A stretch of DNA of 64,000 nt, taken from Acetobacteraceae bacterium (lineage in GTDB: Bacteria > Pseudomonadota > Alphaproteobacteria > Acetobacterales > Acetobacteraceae). Shown here in pieces: positions 63,971 to 64,000 of the stretch (position 1 is the stretch's first letter; each line of letters opens with the position of its first letter). Location: assembly GCA_024280945.1 (NCBI GenBank), contig JAMXLO010000151.1:1-64000 (forward strand), in the 5' to 3' direction. The translations under genes were made by a program, and so were the position numbers. The notes under the pieces were generated by a model. That model saw only the letters and a list, made by a program, of their open reading frames with translations. It ran no database searches and had not been told where the DNA came from.

Positions 63971-64000
63971 GTCGCGACCGCTGCGCAATCCCGATTTCGT

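Overview
The window looks like a chromosomal segment of a GC-rich alphaproteobacterium, probably from the Rhodospirillales/Acetobacteraceae. Pointers are the Usg-family gene, heme A synthase, a groESL operon under a CIRCE element, several DUF families common in alphaproteobacteria, FNR-type boxes of the form TTGAY-N4-ATCAA, and a large catabolic/transport gene content. The placement is an inference from gene content and not a proven taxonomy. No tRNA, rRNA, CRISPR array, insertion sequence or prophage was recognised.

Layout. (1) 1-6 kb, housekeeping: the 5' end of groEL, groES with promoter and CIRCE, usg, ctaA, a multi-PAS histidine kinase, and tldD. (2) 6.4-8.3 kb: a 66-residue peptide gene built from three 18-residue repeats, then a DUF6065-like gene and a secreted SGNH hydrolase. 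This is the best candidate for an undescribed system. (3) 8.3-19.2 kb: TauD-type dioxygenase, amine oxidase-like flavoenzyme, unknowns, methyltransferase, tsf-rpsB, a TRAP transporter, a decayed ABC permease and a LysR regulator. (4) 19.8-31.6 kb: a quinone oxidoreductase and many small envelope or unknown genes, including two loci with FNR-like promoters, an HTH/beta-propeller/DUF899 cluster, a class III cyclase and an ion-channel-like protein. (5) 31.6-39.9 kb: an orphan type VI secretion VgrG/effector operon on the minus strand. It runs VgrG, DUF6484, DUF2169 adaptor, thiolase-like protein, DUF4150/GHH nuclease toxin, a propeller protein as possible immunity factor, and a TIGR02270 HEAT-like protein. 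No T6SS core genes are present. (6) 40-43.5 kb: OmpA-like lipoprotein, amidohydrolase, a frameshifted Aer-type PAS remnant and an MFS transporter. (7) 43.6-50.6 kb: a tightly overlapping minus-strand operon for pyrimidine use by the URC route (URC1, URC4, uracil phosphoribosyltransferase) joined to a complete PotABCD-type ABC importer. (8) 50.7-64 kb: SDR, DUF2332, panC, M20 amidohydrolase, a GIY-YIG gene between palindromic inverted repeats, two MDR dehydrogenases, a 39-residue membrane peptide, and a catabolic group of D-2-hydroxyacid dehydrogenase, amidohydrolase, MFS transporter, TPP enzyme and luciferase-like monooxygenase.

Genes are dense, with many 1-14 nt overlaps that define operons. 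Decayed genes (a MalG-like permease and an Aer-like PAS protein) lie between intact transport genes, which suggests repeated gain and loss of transport and sensing functions.
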